NCBI GenBank assembly: GCA_035307765.1
Contig: DATGHU010000041.1
Span: 1 to 64,000 of the forward strand
Origin: a bacterium
Lineage (GTDB): Bacteria > Sysuimicrobiota > Sysuimicrobiia > Sysuimicrobiales > Segetimicrobiaceae
Direction of reading: 5' to 3'
DNA: 64,000 nucleotides
Each line of letters begins with the position of its first letter. The first letter of the stretch is position 1. Positions 24,652 through 33,532 of the stretch are shown here, one piece after another. The translations under genes were made by a program, and so were the position numbers. The notes beneath the pieces were generated by a model. The model was not told the DNA's origin and made no database searches. It saw only the letters and a program-made list of their open reading frames with translations.

Positions 24652-25011
24652 TGGAGGATGGCCCGGGCTCGCTAAGGCGGACCGCACGCCGGACCAGCGC
24701 TTTCGCGGCGTCGAGAACCCGCGCGAGCCCACCGCTGGATCAGAAGCTTTAGTTCGACCATAGACGAACAGCCCTCAGGGATGCGGCGCTCGCGCCCGTG
24801 TCGAATCGGCGTTGCGCGCATCGACCGCGGCCTCCCAATCGTGCATCCTGGCGTCAAAAGAAAAAATCTTTGACATCCCAACAAACAGGGGATCGTAGGG
24901 GATGGCAGTGGTCCTCGCGAAGAGTCCCGCACACCGCACCGAGTTTCGTCGGTACTTGAGGCGCCAGATGGCATTGCCTGTGCGGTCACTCCAGGATTAG
25001 GAGGGCCCGCG
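24652..25011. other. Gene-free stretch before the iron alcohol dehydrogenase
   Basis: No gene is seen in 360 bp. A minus-strand segment near 24700-24780 faintly resembles a tRNA (TCGTCTATGGT and TTCTGAT) but does not fold into a cloverleaf. GGAGG just before 25012 serves the next gene. Confidence 0.4.
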
Positions 25012-26196
25012 ATGGGTTCCCGCTATGAGCTTTTTGATCAACCCCGTCCGTTCCGCACACCGAGTCGTATTTGGTTCGGGACCGGCGCCGCGACCCAGAT
25101 CGGGGACTGTGTCAGGGAGCTCGCGATCGCGGTGGGTCCCGTCTTGCTGATGACGGACCCTGTTGGAGATCGCCTCGGGTTGGCGCGGGAGATCGTCTCG
25201 GGGCTCGAGAAGGCAGGGTTCCGGATCGAGCGCTACTCGAATATCCCCGGCGAGCCGAGTGCAGAGACCGCCGACAGCGCCGTCGCGGTGGCCCGGCACT
25301 TATCCCCGGTCCTGGTGGTTGGCGTCGGCGGCGGCAGCGTGATGGACGTCGCAAAGCTCAGTGCTGCGCTTGTCCGCAACGCCGGAAGCGTGTTCGACTA
25401 TACGCATTTCGTCGGGCAGCGGTTTGCGAACCCCGGCGTTCCGACAATCCTCGTGCCCACCACCGCGGGGACCGGAGCAGAGGCCAGCCAGAACGCGGTG
25501 GTCACGAAAGGGCCCCTCAAAGCATTTGCCAACAATCACCCGCAGCTCCTCGCGGCAGGGGTGATCTTGGACCCCACGCTCACCCACTCGCTACCCCCCA
25601 AGGTCACCGCCGACACCGGCCTAGACGCGCTGAGCCATTGCATCGAAGGCATGCTGTCCACGAACGCGACAGGGTTGACGGATCTTATGGCAACGCAAGG
25701 CATTGAGCTGATCTTCCGTGCGCTGCCCCGCGCCTATGCCGACGGAAACGACGCAGCGGCCCGCGCCGATATGTTGCTTGCCGCGTACATGGGGGGCCTG
25801 ACGCTCAACGCCGGCATGGTCGTTGGCCACTCGATCGCCTATACGATAGCGAACCGGCTTCACACCCCACATGGGTTCTCTTGCGCGCTGGCGCTTCCGT
25901 ACACCATGGCATATAACCGTCAGGCCGCAGGCGAGCGTCTACGGCTGGTCGCAACGGCCGCTGGCGTGGGAGAGAAGCACGTGGTTGCCTCGGTGGGGGG
26001 GCTCTGCCAGGACGTCGGCATTCCGGAATCGCTTCGCGCGCTTGGGCTGGAGCGTGAGCGCCTGCCGGAACTCGTTGAGGAATGCCTCAAGCAGTACCCG
26101 CGGCCCAACAACCCGCGTCCACTTGACCCGGAAAGCCTTGTGTCGCTGTATACCGCGATGTGGGAAGGGCGCCCGGCTCACCTCTGGCAGTCCTGA
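25012..26196 (+). CDS. Iron-containing alcohol dehydrogenase
   Basis: ATG 25012 follows TAGGAGGGCC and gives 394 residues. The NAD-binding motif GVGGGSVMDVAKLSA and the PTTAGTGAEAS segment identify the group III (iron-dependent) alcohol dehydrogenases. Metal ligands are visible in TGLDALSHCIE (Asp, His) and GHSIAYTIANRLHTPHG (two His). Substrates range from small alcohols to hydroxy acids and maleylacetate; the substrate is not predictable here. The gene is separate from the preceding operon, and a damaged LacI gene follows. Confidence 0.9.
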   Translation: MGSRYELFDQPRPFRTPSRIWFGTGAATQIGDCVRELAIAVGPVLLMTDPVGDRLGLAREIVSGLEKAGFRIERYSNIPGEPSAETADSAVAVARHLSPVLVVGVGGGSVMDVAKLSAALVRNAGSVFDYTHFVGQRFANPGVPTILVPTTAGTGAEASQNAVVTKGPLKAFANNHPQLLAAGVILDPTLTHSLPPKVTADTGLDALSHCIEGMLSTNATGLTDLMATQGIELIFRALPRAYADGNDAAARADMLLAAYMGGLTLNAGMVVGHSIAYTIANRLHTPHGFSCALALPYTMAYNRQAAGERLRLVATAAGVGEKHVVASVGGLCQDVGIPESLRALGLERERLPELVEECLKQYPRPNNPRPLDPESLVSLYTAMWEGRPAHLWQS

Positions 26197-26223
26197 TCCT
26201 GAAGGATTGCCGGGACGTCCATC

Positions 26224-26246
26224 GAAACGTTTCGGTGAAACGTTCC
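26224..26246. promoter_or_regulatory. Two LacI-type operator half-palindromes
   Basis: GAAACGTTTC (26224-26233), a perfect 10-bp palindrome, is followed by GAAACGTTCC (26237-26246), spaced 13 bp. This resembles LacI/GalR-family sites with central CG. They sit just upstream of the LacI remnant and were probably autoregulatory. Confidence 0.45.
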
Positions 26247-26264
26247 GCTCGGGGGCCCTCGGCG

Positions 26265-26560
26265 ATGGCCACCATGCAGGATGTTGCGCGGCGGGCACAT
26301 GTTTCCGTGTCGACAGTTTCTGCCGTCGTCAGCAACCACCCTGGAATCTCCGGGGAGTTGCGCCGGGCTGGTGCCGGGGTTATCCAGAATCTTGGGTGCC
26401 GGCGGAACGGGCTCGCCCGCACTCCGAGAACTTGTCGTACCCAGACCGTCGGCCTGTTCGTGTCGGATATCAGCAATCCATTCTTTCCCGATGTCGCCTG
26501 GGGCGTCGAAGACGAAGCGAACCACCGCGGGTTTTGCGTTATCCTCTGCAACTGTTTAGC
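26265..26560 (+). pseudogene. LacI-family regulator, truncated
   Basis: ATG 26265 starts MATMQDVARRAHVSVSTVSA, a complete LacI helix-turn-helix, then the linker RRNGLARTPRTCRTQTVGLF and the first effector-domain strand VSDISNPFFPDVAWGVEDEA, ending near NHRGFCVILCN. The hinge is unusual (GELRRAGAGVIQNLGCRRNG in place of the normal alternating helix), and about 230 C-terminal residues are missing. The next gene begins at 26588 with its own ribosome binding site. The truncated product could still bind DNA weakly but would not sense a sugar. Confidence 0.75.
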
Positions 26561-26587
26561 GCAGTATGATCCAAAGGAGGTATTCCT

Positions 26588-27076
26588 ATGCGGATGATGA
26601 GGGGTAGGATCGTGGGCGCTGTGCTGTTTGCGTTGATGATATCTGTCGGGGTGGCGTCTGCTCAATACAATTATACACCGAGTCCGCAGCCGACGCAGCC
26701 ACCCAGCCAATCCTCCACCCTCAACGTAGCCACCGTCATGATTGAGGGGAAGTCGCAGCCGATTCTTGTGGACACAAAAGGCATGAGCCTCTACTACCTG
26801 AGCTCAGATACCGCGACATCGAGTGCATGTACGGGAGGCTGTGCCGGCGCGTGGCCGCCATTGTTGGCCGTCGTGGCTCCAAAAGCCCCAGCCTCGGCGA
26901 CGGGGAAGATTGCCATCGCCAAGACCGCCAACGGGTCCCAGGTAAGTTACAATGGGCACTTCCTCTATAGGTTTGGGGTTGATTCAAAGCCCGGCGAAGT
27001 TCAAGGGGAGGGCCGGCATGGACCACAGAACGGCGTGTGGCATGTCGCGACCCCCGATCTGAAGCCGACCACATAG
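26588..27076 (+). CDS. Secreted COG4315-type repeat protein
   Basis: ATG 26588 follows AAAGGAGG and gives 162 residues. A signal peptide (MRMMRGRIVGAVLFALMISV, cleavage near ASAQ) precedes a Pro/Gln-rich stretch. Two copies of the PF03640 'lipoprotein with Yx(FWY)xxD motif' repeat follow: GMSLYYLSSDTATSSACTGG with CAGAWPPLL, then GHFLYRFGVDSKPGEVQGEG. No lipobox cysteine is present, so it is probably secreted or periplasmic rather than lipid-anchored. Function in this family is unknown. It lies directly in the scar of the LacI gene. Confidence 0.8.
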   Translation: MRMMRGRIVGAVLFALMISVGVASAQYNYTPSPQPTQPPSQSSTLNVATVMIEGKSQPILVDTKGMSLYYLSSDTATSSACTGGCAGAWPPLLAVVAPKAPASATGKIAIAKTANGSQVSYNGHFLYRFGVDSKPGEVQGEGRHGPQNGVWHVATPDLKPTT

Positions 27077-27508
27077 GCCTACTACGGAAGGAGAAGACCG
27101 AGTTACGGTCACCACGGTCCGGGACCTTAGGCTCCTGAGTTAGGTCCCAAGAGCCTGGGGGGGGACTCATGCCCCCAAGCCAGTTTACGTACACGACTTC
27201 TCCGCGTCGTTGACTCGATATCCCCGCCATCCCGCCAGGGGCGACGAGGGGAGACAGTGGGCCGCTCCAGTATCCGCTCCAACGCTGTGCGATGAATTCG
27301 AACCCTCCCCGCCGATTGCCGAATTCGCCATGAGCCCCGCCTCTTGGATCTGACCCGGAACCTGAGACCGCATACCTGACCGCTATGTTGACTGGTGGCT
27401 GCTTGTTGCGAGACGGGGGGCCGAGAAGAAGGGGACCCCAGATCCGGATGCAGAGGACCGGCAGGGGTGGGGAAGATGGTGCCCTGACGATGAACTCTTC
27501 CGGCAGCG
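27077..27508. other. Gene-free stretch before the sugar operon
   Basis: No gene can be supported in about 430 bp; the long frames have no family resemblance or ribosome binding site. The promoter of the following operon should lie here but no clear boxes stand out. Confidence 0.4.
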
Positions 27509-28528
27509 ATGGACCCCAGCGAACGGGTGCTCTTGGGTAGGACACGGCTGACGGTGACGCGGCTGGGCCTTGGCACCGCGCCACTCGGCGGCTTGTTCGA
27601 GGCGGTGGCGGACCGTCGGGCCCACGCCACCGTCGAGCGCGCCTATGAGACGGGACTGCGGTTCTTCGATACAGCGCCGCTCTACGGATACGGCCTCGCC
27701 GAGCAACGGATCGGACACGTCCTCCGCGGCAAGCCCCGCGGTGAGTACGTGCTCTCGACGAAGGTCGGGCGTCTGCTGCGCGCCGGCGCGCCGCCCGATC
27801 TCACCCAGTTCGATCGCGGCAAGCCGTTCTACCAAGGTACGCCCGACGTGAGCCCGATATTTGACTTCAGTTACGACGGCGTCATGCGATCAATCGAGGA
27901 GAGCCTGACGCGACTGGAGCTTGACCGGGTGGATATCCTCCACATCCACGATCCTGACGCCCACTACCCCGAGGCGTGCGGGGGTGCGTACCGTGCGCTG
28001 GACCACCTCCGCCGGGAGGGGACGATCGCCGCCGTTGGCGCGGGCATGAACCAGGCGGAGCTGCTGGAGCGGTTTGTGCGAGAGGTCGATCTGGACTGCG
28101 TCCTGGTGGCCGGGCGCTACACGCTGCTCGATCAGGCCGCGCTGGGGGGGTTGCTGCCCGCGTGTAGAGCCCGGCAGGTCGCTGTGATCGTCGGAGGTGT
28201 GTACAATAGCGGGATCCTGGCGGACCCGCGGATGGGCGCCACATTTGACTACGTGCCGGCGCCGCCCGGGTTGGTGGCAAAGGCGCAGCACATCCACGCG
28301 ATCTGCCAGCGGCATGGCGTTCCGTTGAAGGCCGCGGCCCTCCAGTTTCCCTTTGGGCACCCGGCGGTTTCTGCCGTCCTGATCGGGTGCCGCTCGTCCG
28401 CGGAGGTGGACGAGAACATCCAGTGCTTGCGGTACCCGATCCCCGCGGCGCTCTGGGAGAACCTTCGGCGGGAGCGGCTTCTTCCCGCGGATGCTCCCCT
28501 ACCGGGAGAGGGGGGAGACGGTGCGTAG
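27509..28528 (+). CDS. Aldo/keto reductase, sugar (L-fucose/D-threo-aldose) dehydrogenase-like
   Basis: The 339-residue protein carries the AKR tetrad: Asp and Tyr in FFDTAPLYGYGLAE, Lys in STKVGR and His in HIHDPD. The cofactor region ends in VLIGCRSSAEVDENI. This resembles D-threo-aldose 1-dehydrogenase/L-fucose dehydrogenase and pyridoxal dehydrogenase, which oxidise a sugar at C1 to a lactone. The lactonase-like gene that overlaps it by 8 bp supports a sugar-oxidation pathway. An ATG at 27509 is used; no strong Shine-Dalgarno is visible. Confidence 0.8.
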   Translation: MDPSERVLLGRTRLTVTRLGLGTAPLGGLFEAVADRRAHATVERAYETGLRFFDTAPLYGYGLAEQRIGHVLRGKPRGEYVLSTKVGRLLRAGAPPDLTQFDRGKPFYQGTPDVSPIFDFSYDGVMRSIEESLTRLELDRVDILHIHDPDAHYPEACGGAYRALDHLRREGTIAAVGAGMNQAELLERFVREVDLDCVLVAGRYTLLDQAALGGLLPACRARQVAVIVGGVYNSGILADPRMGATFDYVPAPPGLVAKAQHIHAICQRHGVPLKAAALQFPFGHPAVSAVLIGCRSSAEVDENIQCLRYPIPAALWENLRRERLLPADAPLPGEGGDGA

Positions 28529-29375
28529 GGAACCGGTGGTTGATGCGCACCAGCACTTCTGGGATCCGGCGGTCGTAACCTACCCGTGGCTGACCGCCGA
28601 ATACGCGGCCGTTCGGCGCCGGTTTGGGCCCGAGGACCTGGCCCCGCAGTTGGCACAGCACGGCGTCGATCGCACCGTGCTGGTTCAAACGTTGTCGAGC
28701 CTAGCGGAAACACGCGAGCTCCTGCGCGTGGCGGCTCGGGCCGGGTTCGTCGCCGGTGTGGTCGGGTGGGTTGACCTCGCCGACCCCGGCGTGGAGAGCG
28801 TTCTCCGCGAGGTGCGGGCGGCGCCCGAAGGCCGGTGGCTTGTGGGGATCAGGCATCAGGCCCACGACGAGCCGGATCCGGGGTGGCTCGTGCGCGAGGA
28901 CGTACGGCGAGGACTCCGAGCGCTCGGGGATGCGGGACTGGCGTTTGACTTCCTCGTCCGCACCCGTGAGCTTCCGGCGGCGTGGCGTGTGGCGCACGAA
29001 CTTCCCGAGATGCGGTTCGTCATTGACCACATCGCCAAGCCCCCGATCCGCACCGGGGACCACCACTCCTGGGCGGAGGCGATGGCGCCGTTCAGCGATC
29101 TGCGGAACGTCTCCTGCAAGCTCTCCGGGATGATCACCGAGGCCGACTGGCACGCGTGGCGACCGGACGATTTGATACCCTACGTGCGCCGGGTGGTGGG
29201 CTGGTTCGGAGAAGACCGGTTGATGTTCGGCTCCGACTGGCCGGTCTGTCTGGTGGCCGGGTCGTATGGCCAGGTGCTCGATACCGCTGCCGCAACGCTA
29301 GCGGATCTCTCTGCGAAGGCGCGTAGTAAGATCTTCGGCCGGAACGCGATGGAGTTCTACCGGCTGCGTTGTTGA
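28521..29375 (+). CDS. Amidohydrolase-2 family lactonase (L-fuconolactonase-like)
   Basis: GTG 28521 follows GGGGGAGAC and overlaps the reductase stop; 284 residues. The opening VDAHQHFWDP is the hallmark of COG3618 lactonases (fuconolactonase, 2-pyrone-4,6-dicarboxylate lactonase). RFVIDHIAKPPI and LMFGSDWPVC supply the remaining metal/catalytic His and Asp residues. It should hydrolyse the aldonolactone made by the preceding dehydrogenase. Together with the ribose-type transporter it forms a small sugar uptake and oxidation operon. Confidence 0.85.
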   Translation: MRREPVVDAHQHFWDPAVVTYPWLTAEYAAVRRRFGPEDLAPQLAQHGVDRTVLVQTLSSLAETRELLRVAARAGFVAGVVGWVDLADPGVESVLREVRAAPEGRWLVGIRHQAHDEPDPGWLVREDVRRGLRALGDAGLAFDFLVRTRELPAAWRVAHELPEMRFVIDHIAKPPIRTGDHHSWAEAMAPFSDLRNVSCKLSGMITEADWHAWRPDDLIPYVRRVVGWFGEDRLMFGSDWPVCLVAGSYGQVLDTAAATLADLSAKARSKIFGRNAMEFYRLRC

Positions 29376-29397
29376 GTGGTTCGAGGACTCCGGCGCC

Positions 29398-30492
29398 GTG
29401 CTACCGAAAGCACGGGGAAGGGAAACCGAGGGCGGCGGTGATACGGCTGATTCCAAAATGGCGGATCCGGGCATGACGGTCGGTGACACGCATCCCGCGG
29501 CCGTGGGCCCGATCCTCGCTCCGTCCGGGCGTGGGTGGGGTGCCCGGATGCTGGGATCCTACGAGGTCGCGATCTACGCCGCCTTGGCGCTCGTGATCGT
29601 CGCCGTTTCCCTTATCGCGCCCCGGTTCCTCTCGTCCGATAACCTGTTTGAGGTGGCGCGCAACTTCTCGTTCATCGCCGCGGTCGGCGTGGGCGAAGCG
29701 ATCGTCATTCTGGCGGGCGGTGGCGGCATCGACCTTTCCGTGGGATCTCTGATGGGCCTCGGCGGCGTGGTCGCCACCAAACTCCTCGGCCTCGGCGCAG
29801 GGCTCCTCCCCGCGGTCGCCATCGGGGTCGGTGCCGGGTGGGCCTGCGGTACCGCGAACGGCCTGCTGGTGACGAGGGCGCGAATGACCCCGCTCATTCC
29901 CACGCTCGGCATGCTGTCGATTGCCCACGGCCTCTCGCTCGTCATCACCCAGGGATATCCCCTTTCGGCGCTCGGTCGAGACGGCGCGACGTTTGTCGGC
30001 CTGGGCGCCGGGTATCTCGGCCCGGTGCCCTACCCGGTCGTCTTCATGATTCTGGTGGTGTTCGTCGGGTGGATCGTTCTGACCCACACCCCGTTTGGTT
30101 ACAATGTATATGCGGCCGGCGGCAACGACGAGGCCAGCCGTTTGAGCGGAATCAACGTGGAGCGCGTCCGCCTCGTCGCCTACATGACCAGTGGCTCGCT
30201 GGCCGCTCTGACCGGTATCCTGCTCGCGGCGCGGCTCTCCGTCGGCGACGCGACCACCGGGCAGGGCGAGGAACTCAACGTCATCGCGGCGGCGGTGATC
30301 GGCGGCATTAGTCTGCTGGGCGGCCAGGGCTCCGTCCTCGGCCTGTTCGCGGGCGCCGCCCTCATCGGCGTGCTCCTAAACGCGATGGTTCTGATGGGCG
30401 TCCCCGCCTTTTGGCAGGAGGTGGTGATCGGCAGCACGATCATCGTGGCGGTGTTGCTGGACCGCGTGCGGCTGCGCTTCGCCCGCGACTGA
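29398..30492 (+). CDS. Ribose-type ABC transporter permease
   Basis: GTG 29398 or ATG 29458 may be the start; the longer form has 364 residues with a poorly conserved first 50. Eight to ten membrane helices follow, with the family signature GGIDLSVGSLMGLGG and the coupling region NVYAAGGNDEASRLSGINVERVR seen in RbsC/FrcC. It forms the channel for the substrate-binding protein and ATPase encoded next. The likely substrate is a pentose or deoxy-hexose, given the dehydrogenase and lactonase. Confidence 0.85.
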   Translation: MLPKARGRETEGGGDTADSKMADPGMTVGDTHPAAVGPILAPSGRGWGARMLGSYEVAIYAALALVIVAVSLIAPRFLSSDNLFEVARNFSFIAAVGVGEAIVILAGGGGIDLSVGSLMGLGGVVATKLLGLGAGLLPAVAIGVGAGWACGTANGLLVTRARMTPLIPTLGMLSIAHGLSLVITQGYPLSALGRDGATFVGLGAGYLGPVPYPVVFMILVVFVGWIVLTHTPFGYNVYAAGGNDEASRLSGINVERVRLVAYMTSGSLAALTGILLAARLSVGDATTGQGEELNVIAAAVIGGISLLGGQGSVLGLFAGAALIGVLLNAMVLMGVPAFWQEVVIGSTIIVAVLLDRVRLRFARD

Positions 30493-30577
30493 CCAGGCGG
30501 CCCTTCGGCCGGGGGCGCCGGCGCCGCGGTGCGAATCGCGGGCGCAGCCCGGAAGGAACCGACAAAGGGGGTGAGGT

Positions 30578-31558
30578 ATGGTGATGCGCGTGTGGCGTAC
30601 CATTTCGGTATTGGTCCTAGCGGCGGGGCTCGTGGTCATCCCACCGGGAGCTCCGTCCGCGCACGGGGCTAAAGCGCTGATCTTCGCGATCGTGCCCAAG
30701 GCGATCAACAACCCGTTCTACAACGACGTGCGGCGCGGGTGTGAGGCCGAAGCGAAGAAGCTGGGGGTAACGTGTGATTTTACGGGGCCGACCGTGACGG
30801 AGATCCAGCCGCAGATCCAAGTGCTGGAAGGGTTGATCCAGCGTCACGTTGATGGGATGGCGGTTGCGCCTGTCGACGGCAAGGCCGCCGTGCCGGTGAT
30901 CAAGCAGGCAATCGCCGCGGGTATCGCGGTCGTCACGTTCGATTCCGATGCGGCGTCGGGCTCGGGCCGGCTCGCGTTCATCGGGACCGACAACTACGCC
31001 GGCGGCGTCGCCCTCGGCAAGCAGTTTGCCATGGCGTTGCCAAGCGGCGGCAAGTACGCGATCATCACGGGCGGGCTGGGGGCCGAAAACCTCAACGAGC
31101 GGATCAAAGGGGTCCATGACGGCCTGAAACAAGCGGGGGTGGCGGACAAGTTCACCGAGGTATCCGGCTCGCCGTTCCCGTGCAACGACGATGTCAACCG
31201 GGCCGTCCAGCTCATCGAACAGGCCCTCGCCGCGCATCCCGATCTCAGCGGGGTTGTCGCCGTGGGCGGGTGGCCGCTGTTCGCGCCGGAGGCGTACAAG
31301 CAGGCGCTGAAGCCCAAGGCCGCCGCAATGAAAGCCGGCAAGTTTGCGGTGGTGTCGTTTGATACCCTCCGGGCCGAACTCGAGATCCTCAAGGCTGGGT
31401 ACGTGAGCGCCTTAGTCGGCCAGCGGCCGTATCAGATGGGCGTTGACAGCATCGATGCGCTCTACGCGTACGTGACCAAAAAGACCAAACCCGCGGACCC
31501 GTCCCACACGGGCCTCGATGTCGTGACGAAAGCAAACGTCGACAGCTTCTTGAAGTAA
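30578..31558 (+). CDS. Sugar ABC transporter substrate-binding protein (RbsB-like)
   Basis: ATG 30578 follows AAGGGGGTGAGG and gives 326 residues with a Sec signal peptide (cleavage near PSAHGA). The type-1 periplasmic fold is recognisable by FAIVPKAINNPFYNDVRRGC, GMAVAPVDGKAAVPVIKQA and VVTFDSDAASGSGRLAFIGT, equivalent to the RbsB sugar-binding residues. It captures the sugar for the neighbouring permease. It lies between the permease and ATPase genes, an order common for FrcBCA-like systems though rearranged. Confidence 0.85.
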   Translation: MVMRVWRTISVLVLAAGLVVIPPGAPSAHGAKALIFAIVPKAINNPFYNDVRRGCEAEAKKLGVTCDFTGPTVTEIQPQIQVLEGLIQRHVDGMAVAPVDGKAAVPVIKQAIAAGIAVVTFDSDAASGSGRLAFIGTDNYAGGVALGKQFAMALPSGGKYAIITGGLGAENLNERIKGVHDGLKQAGVADKFTEVSGSPFPCNDDVNRAVQLIEQALAAHPDLSGVVAVGGWPLFAPEAYKQALKPKAAAMKAGKFAVVSFDTLRAELEILKAGYVSALVGQRPYQMGVDSIDALYAYVTKKTKPADPSHTGLDVVTKANVDSFLK

Positions 31559-31631
31559 CCTTCGGTCGGTCGGAACGCAGGGCTGGGGTGGCGGGGTGCG
31601 CCGCCCCCGGCCCACGGGAGGACGCCACAGG

Positions 31632-32468
31632 ATGAGTCCGCCCCTCGTCGAGATGCAGGGTATCGAGAAGCACTTCGGCGCGGTTCACGCGCTCCGGGGA
31701 GTGGATTTCACATTGGCGCCCGGGGAAGTTCACGGCCTCGTCGGCGACAACTCCGCCGGAAAATCCACCCTCATGAAGATTCTATCCGGCGCGGTGCAAC
31801 CCGAGGCCGGACGAATTGTATTCCGCGGGGCCGCGGTTCGGTTCACCACTCCCGCCGACGCGCGCCGGCGCGGCATCGAGATGGTGTACCAGGACTTCGC
31901 CCTCTGCAACAACCTCGATATCGCGCAGAACATCTTCCTTGGTCGCTGGCCGAAGCGAGCGCACGTGTTTGTGGACCGCCGGGCCATGCAGCGGGCGGCG
32001 GAGGCGATGCTGCGGCGTCTCCGCATCGATGCGCCGTCCGTGGCGGTCCAGGTCCGGCACCTCTCAGGCGGGCGCCGGCAGAGCGTCGCGATCGCGCGGG
32101 CGCTATCGGTCGACCCAGCGGTGCTTATCCTCGACGAGCCCACCGCAAACTTGTCGCCTGGTGCGACGCAGGAGGTGCTCCGTCTCGTCGCGGACCTGAA
32201 GCACCACGGGGTCGGCGTGATTCTCATCAGCCACAGGCTTCAGGAAGTGTTCGCGATTGGAGACCGCGTCACCGTGCTGAAGCAAGGACGGCACGTCGCG
32301 ACCCGCCTTGTTGGGGAGGTCACCGAGGACGAGATCCTGGAGCTTATCGTGACCGGAGGGCGGACGAGCGGAGCCGGCCCTATGGCCGTGGGGTCAGGGC
32401 TCCCCCCCGACCCGGCCCTTCCGGGAGGAGCGACCGGGTCAGGCCGCAGCGGTGAATCGCAACTTTGA
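31632..32468 (+). CDS. Sugar ABC transporter ATPase (FrcA-like, single domain)
   Basis: ATG 31632 follows GGGAGGACGCC and gives 278 residues. Walker A is GDNSAGKST, the Q-loop YQDFALC, the signature LSGGRRQ, Walker B VLILDEPTANLS and the H-loop ISHR. A single nucleotide-binding domain, unlike the double RbsA, is the FrcA arrangement. The last 35 residues are Gly/Pro-rich and probably disordered. It completes the sugar transporter. Confidence 0.9.
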   Translation: MSPPLVEMQGIEKHFGAVHALRGVDFTLAPGEVHGLVGDNSAGKSTLMKILSGAVQPEAGRIVFRGAAVRFTTPADARRRGIEMVYQDFALCNNLDIAQNIFLGRWPKRAHVFVDRRAMQRAAEAMLRRLRIDAPSVAVQVRHLSGGRRQSVAIARALSVDPAVLILDEPTANLSPGATQEVLRLVADLKHHGVGVILISHRLQEVFAIGDRVTVLKQGRHVATRLVGEVTEDEILELIVTGGRTSGAGPMAVGSGLPPDPALPGGATGSGRSGESQL

Positions 32469-32486
32469 CGCCCCGCCTCGAGCACG

Positions 32487-32765
32487 TTACAGGCGCAGCA
32501 ATCGCGCGGCGTTCTCCCCCAGCACCTGGCGTTCCTCCGCAGGCCGCAGCTCCGCCTGCTTGATCGCCAGAATCTGCGTGGACGGGAGCACGGCGGGTCC
32601 GTTCGATTCGAATAGAATTTGATGGGCTCCGATCTCACGCACGGTGTCCCGAATGTAAACGGCTCCATGACCGCGGTCGCCATCAGATAGAGGTTCGACG
32701 CGCGCTTCGCCGCGACGATGGTGGAGCCGACGTAGGGAACTCTTGAGTGCGCAAACGCGCCAGAT
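32487..32765 (-). pseudogene. C-terminal remnant of an amidohydrolase-2 family gene
   Basis: The minus strand reads VPYVGSTIVAAKRASNLYLM, shifts frame near 32665, then reads VYIRDTVREIGAHQILFESN and LAIKQAELRPAEERQVLGEN before ARLLRL and stop. The order 'strand NLYL - IGAHxxLFxSN - LGENAARLL' is the normal end of COG2159/COG3618 amidohydrolases, with SN where SD usually supplies the catalytic aspartate. The N-terminal HxH half is absent. It overlaps the region just upstream of the cupin gene on the other strand. Confidence 0.6.
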
Positions 32766-32795
32766 GCAGTAGATGGCAGAGTGCGGGAGGTCGAA

Positions 32796-33206
32796 ATGCA
32801 CATCGTCAGAGTGCAAGCGGCGCGGGCGCATCCGCCGGGGAGCCCCGAGAACTTCAGCGGTACCGCACGCTTCCAAGATCTGCACGCAACGAAGGACGCT
32901 AGGGGCATCGATATGGTCGCGGTATTCTTCGCGCCGGGGGCGCGGACCCGGCCGCATGTTCACAAAACCTACCAGGCCCTCCATATCGTGGAGGGCGAAG
33001 GGATCGTTGCGACGGAACAGGAGCGGCGGCTCATCAGGCCGGGGGACATCGTGGTCATCCCTGCGGGCCAGTGGCACTGGCACGGGGCGACGCCGACCTC
33101 CGCGATGTGCCACATTTCCACACGGCCCGTGGGCCCGACGGACTGGTCGGTTCCGTTGCGAGACTGGGATACATACGCGGAGGGAGCCCGCGGCTCAGGT
33201 GCATAG
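32796..33206 (+). CDS. Cupin-domain protein
   Basis: ATG 32796 follows GGGAGGTCGAA and gives 136 residues. Cupin motif 1 is RPHVHKTYQALHIVEGEG and motif 2 is IPAGQWHWHGA. The usual motif-1 glutamate is a glutamine or shifted (Q in YQAL), so metal binding may be weaker. The ending SMCHISTRPVGPTDWSVPL recurs in small cupins associated with carbohydrate or aromatic metabolism. It stands between the sugar operon and a frameshifted transporter protein. Confidence 0.75.
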   Translation: MHIVRVQAARAHPPGSPENFSGTARFQDLHATKDARGIDMVAVFFAPGARTRPHVHKTYQALHIVEGEGIVATEQERRLIRPGDIVVIPAGQWHWHGATPTSAMCHISTRPVGPTDWSVPLRDWDTYAEGARGSGA

Positions 33207-33532
33207 GGAGACTCCCTGGAGGGTGCGACGTGAGGTGAGGCTTTACGGGTGCCACTCGGCCCCTGACCCGACTGGGTATAGAACGACGCGGCGCCAGAGA
33301 GAGGGGAGTGTGTAGAGCTTAGACTCCACGCATTGCGTCCGCTTTTCCCCAACGGGCCGGCTGGGATGAGTCCTAGAGCGCCTTTTTGGATCCCGCGGCC
33401 ATTTCGGGGAGATTCTCAGTTAGATGTTCGGCTCTCCGAGTATCCCATCTGCTTTGTCTTGCTGGTCGCCAAAGGAACATCGGCACCGCTTCCCAGCCCC
33501 GATACCGTCTTTGCCTCCTCCGGCCCACTCTG
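33207..33532. other. Gene-free stretch
   Basis: I see no gene or clear signal in about 325 bp. Confidence 0.4.

Noticed and set aside
24700-24780. tRNA-like sequence on the minus strand (TCGTCTATGGT followed by TTCTGAT, resembling tRNA-Gln)
   Set aside because: The anticodon stem and acceptor ends do not pair and no T-arm consensus follows, so a cloverleaf cannot be drawn.
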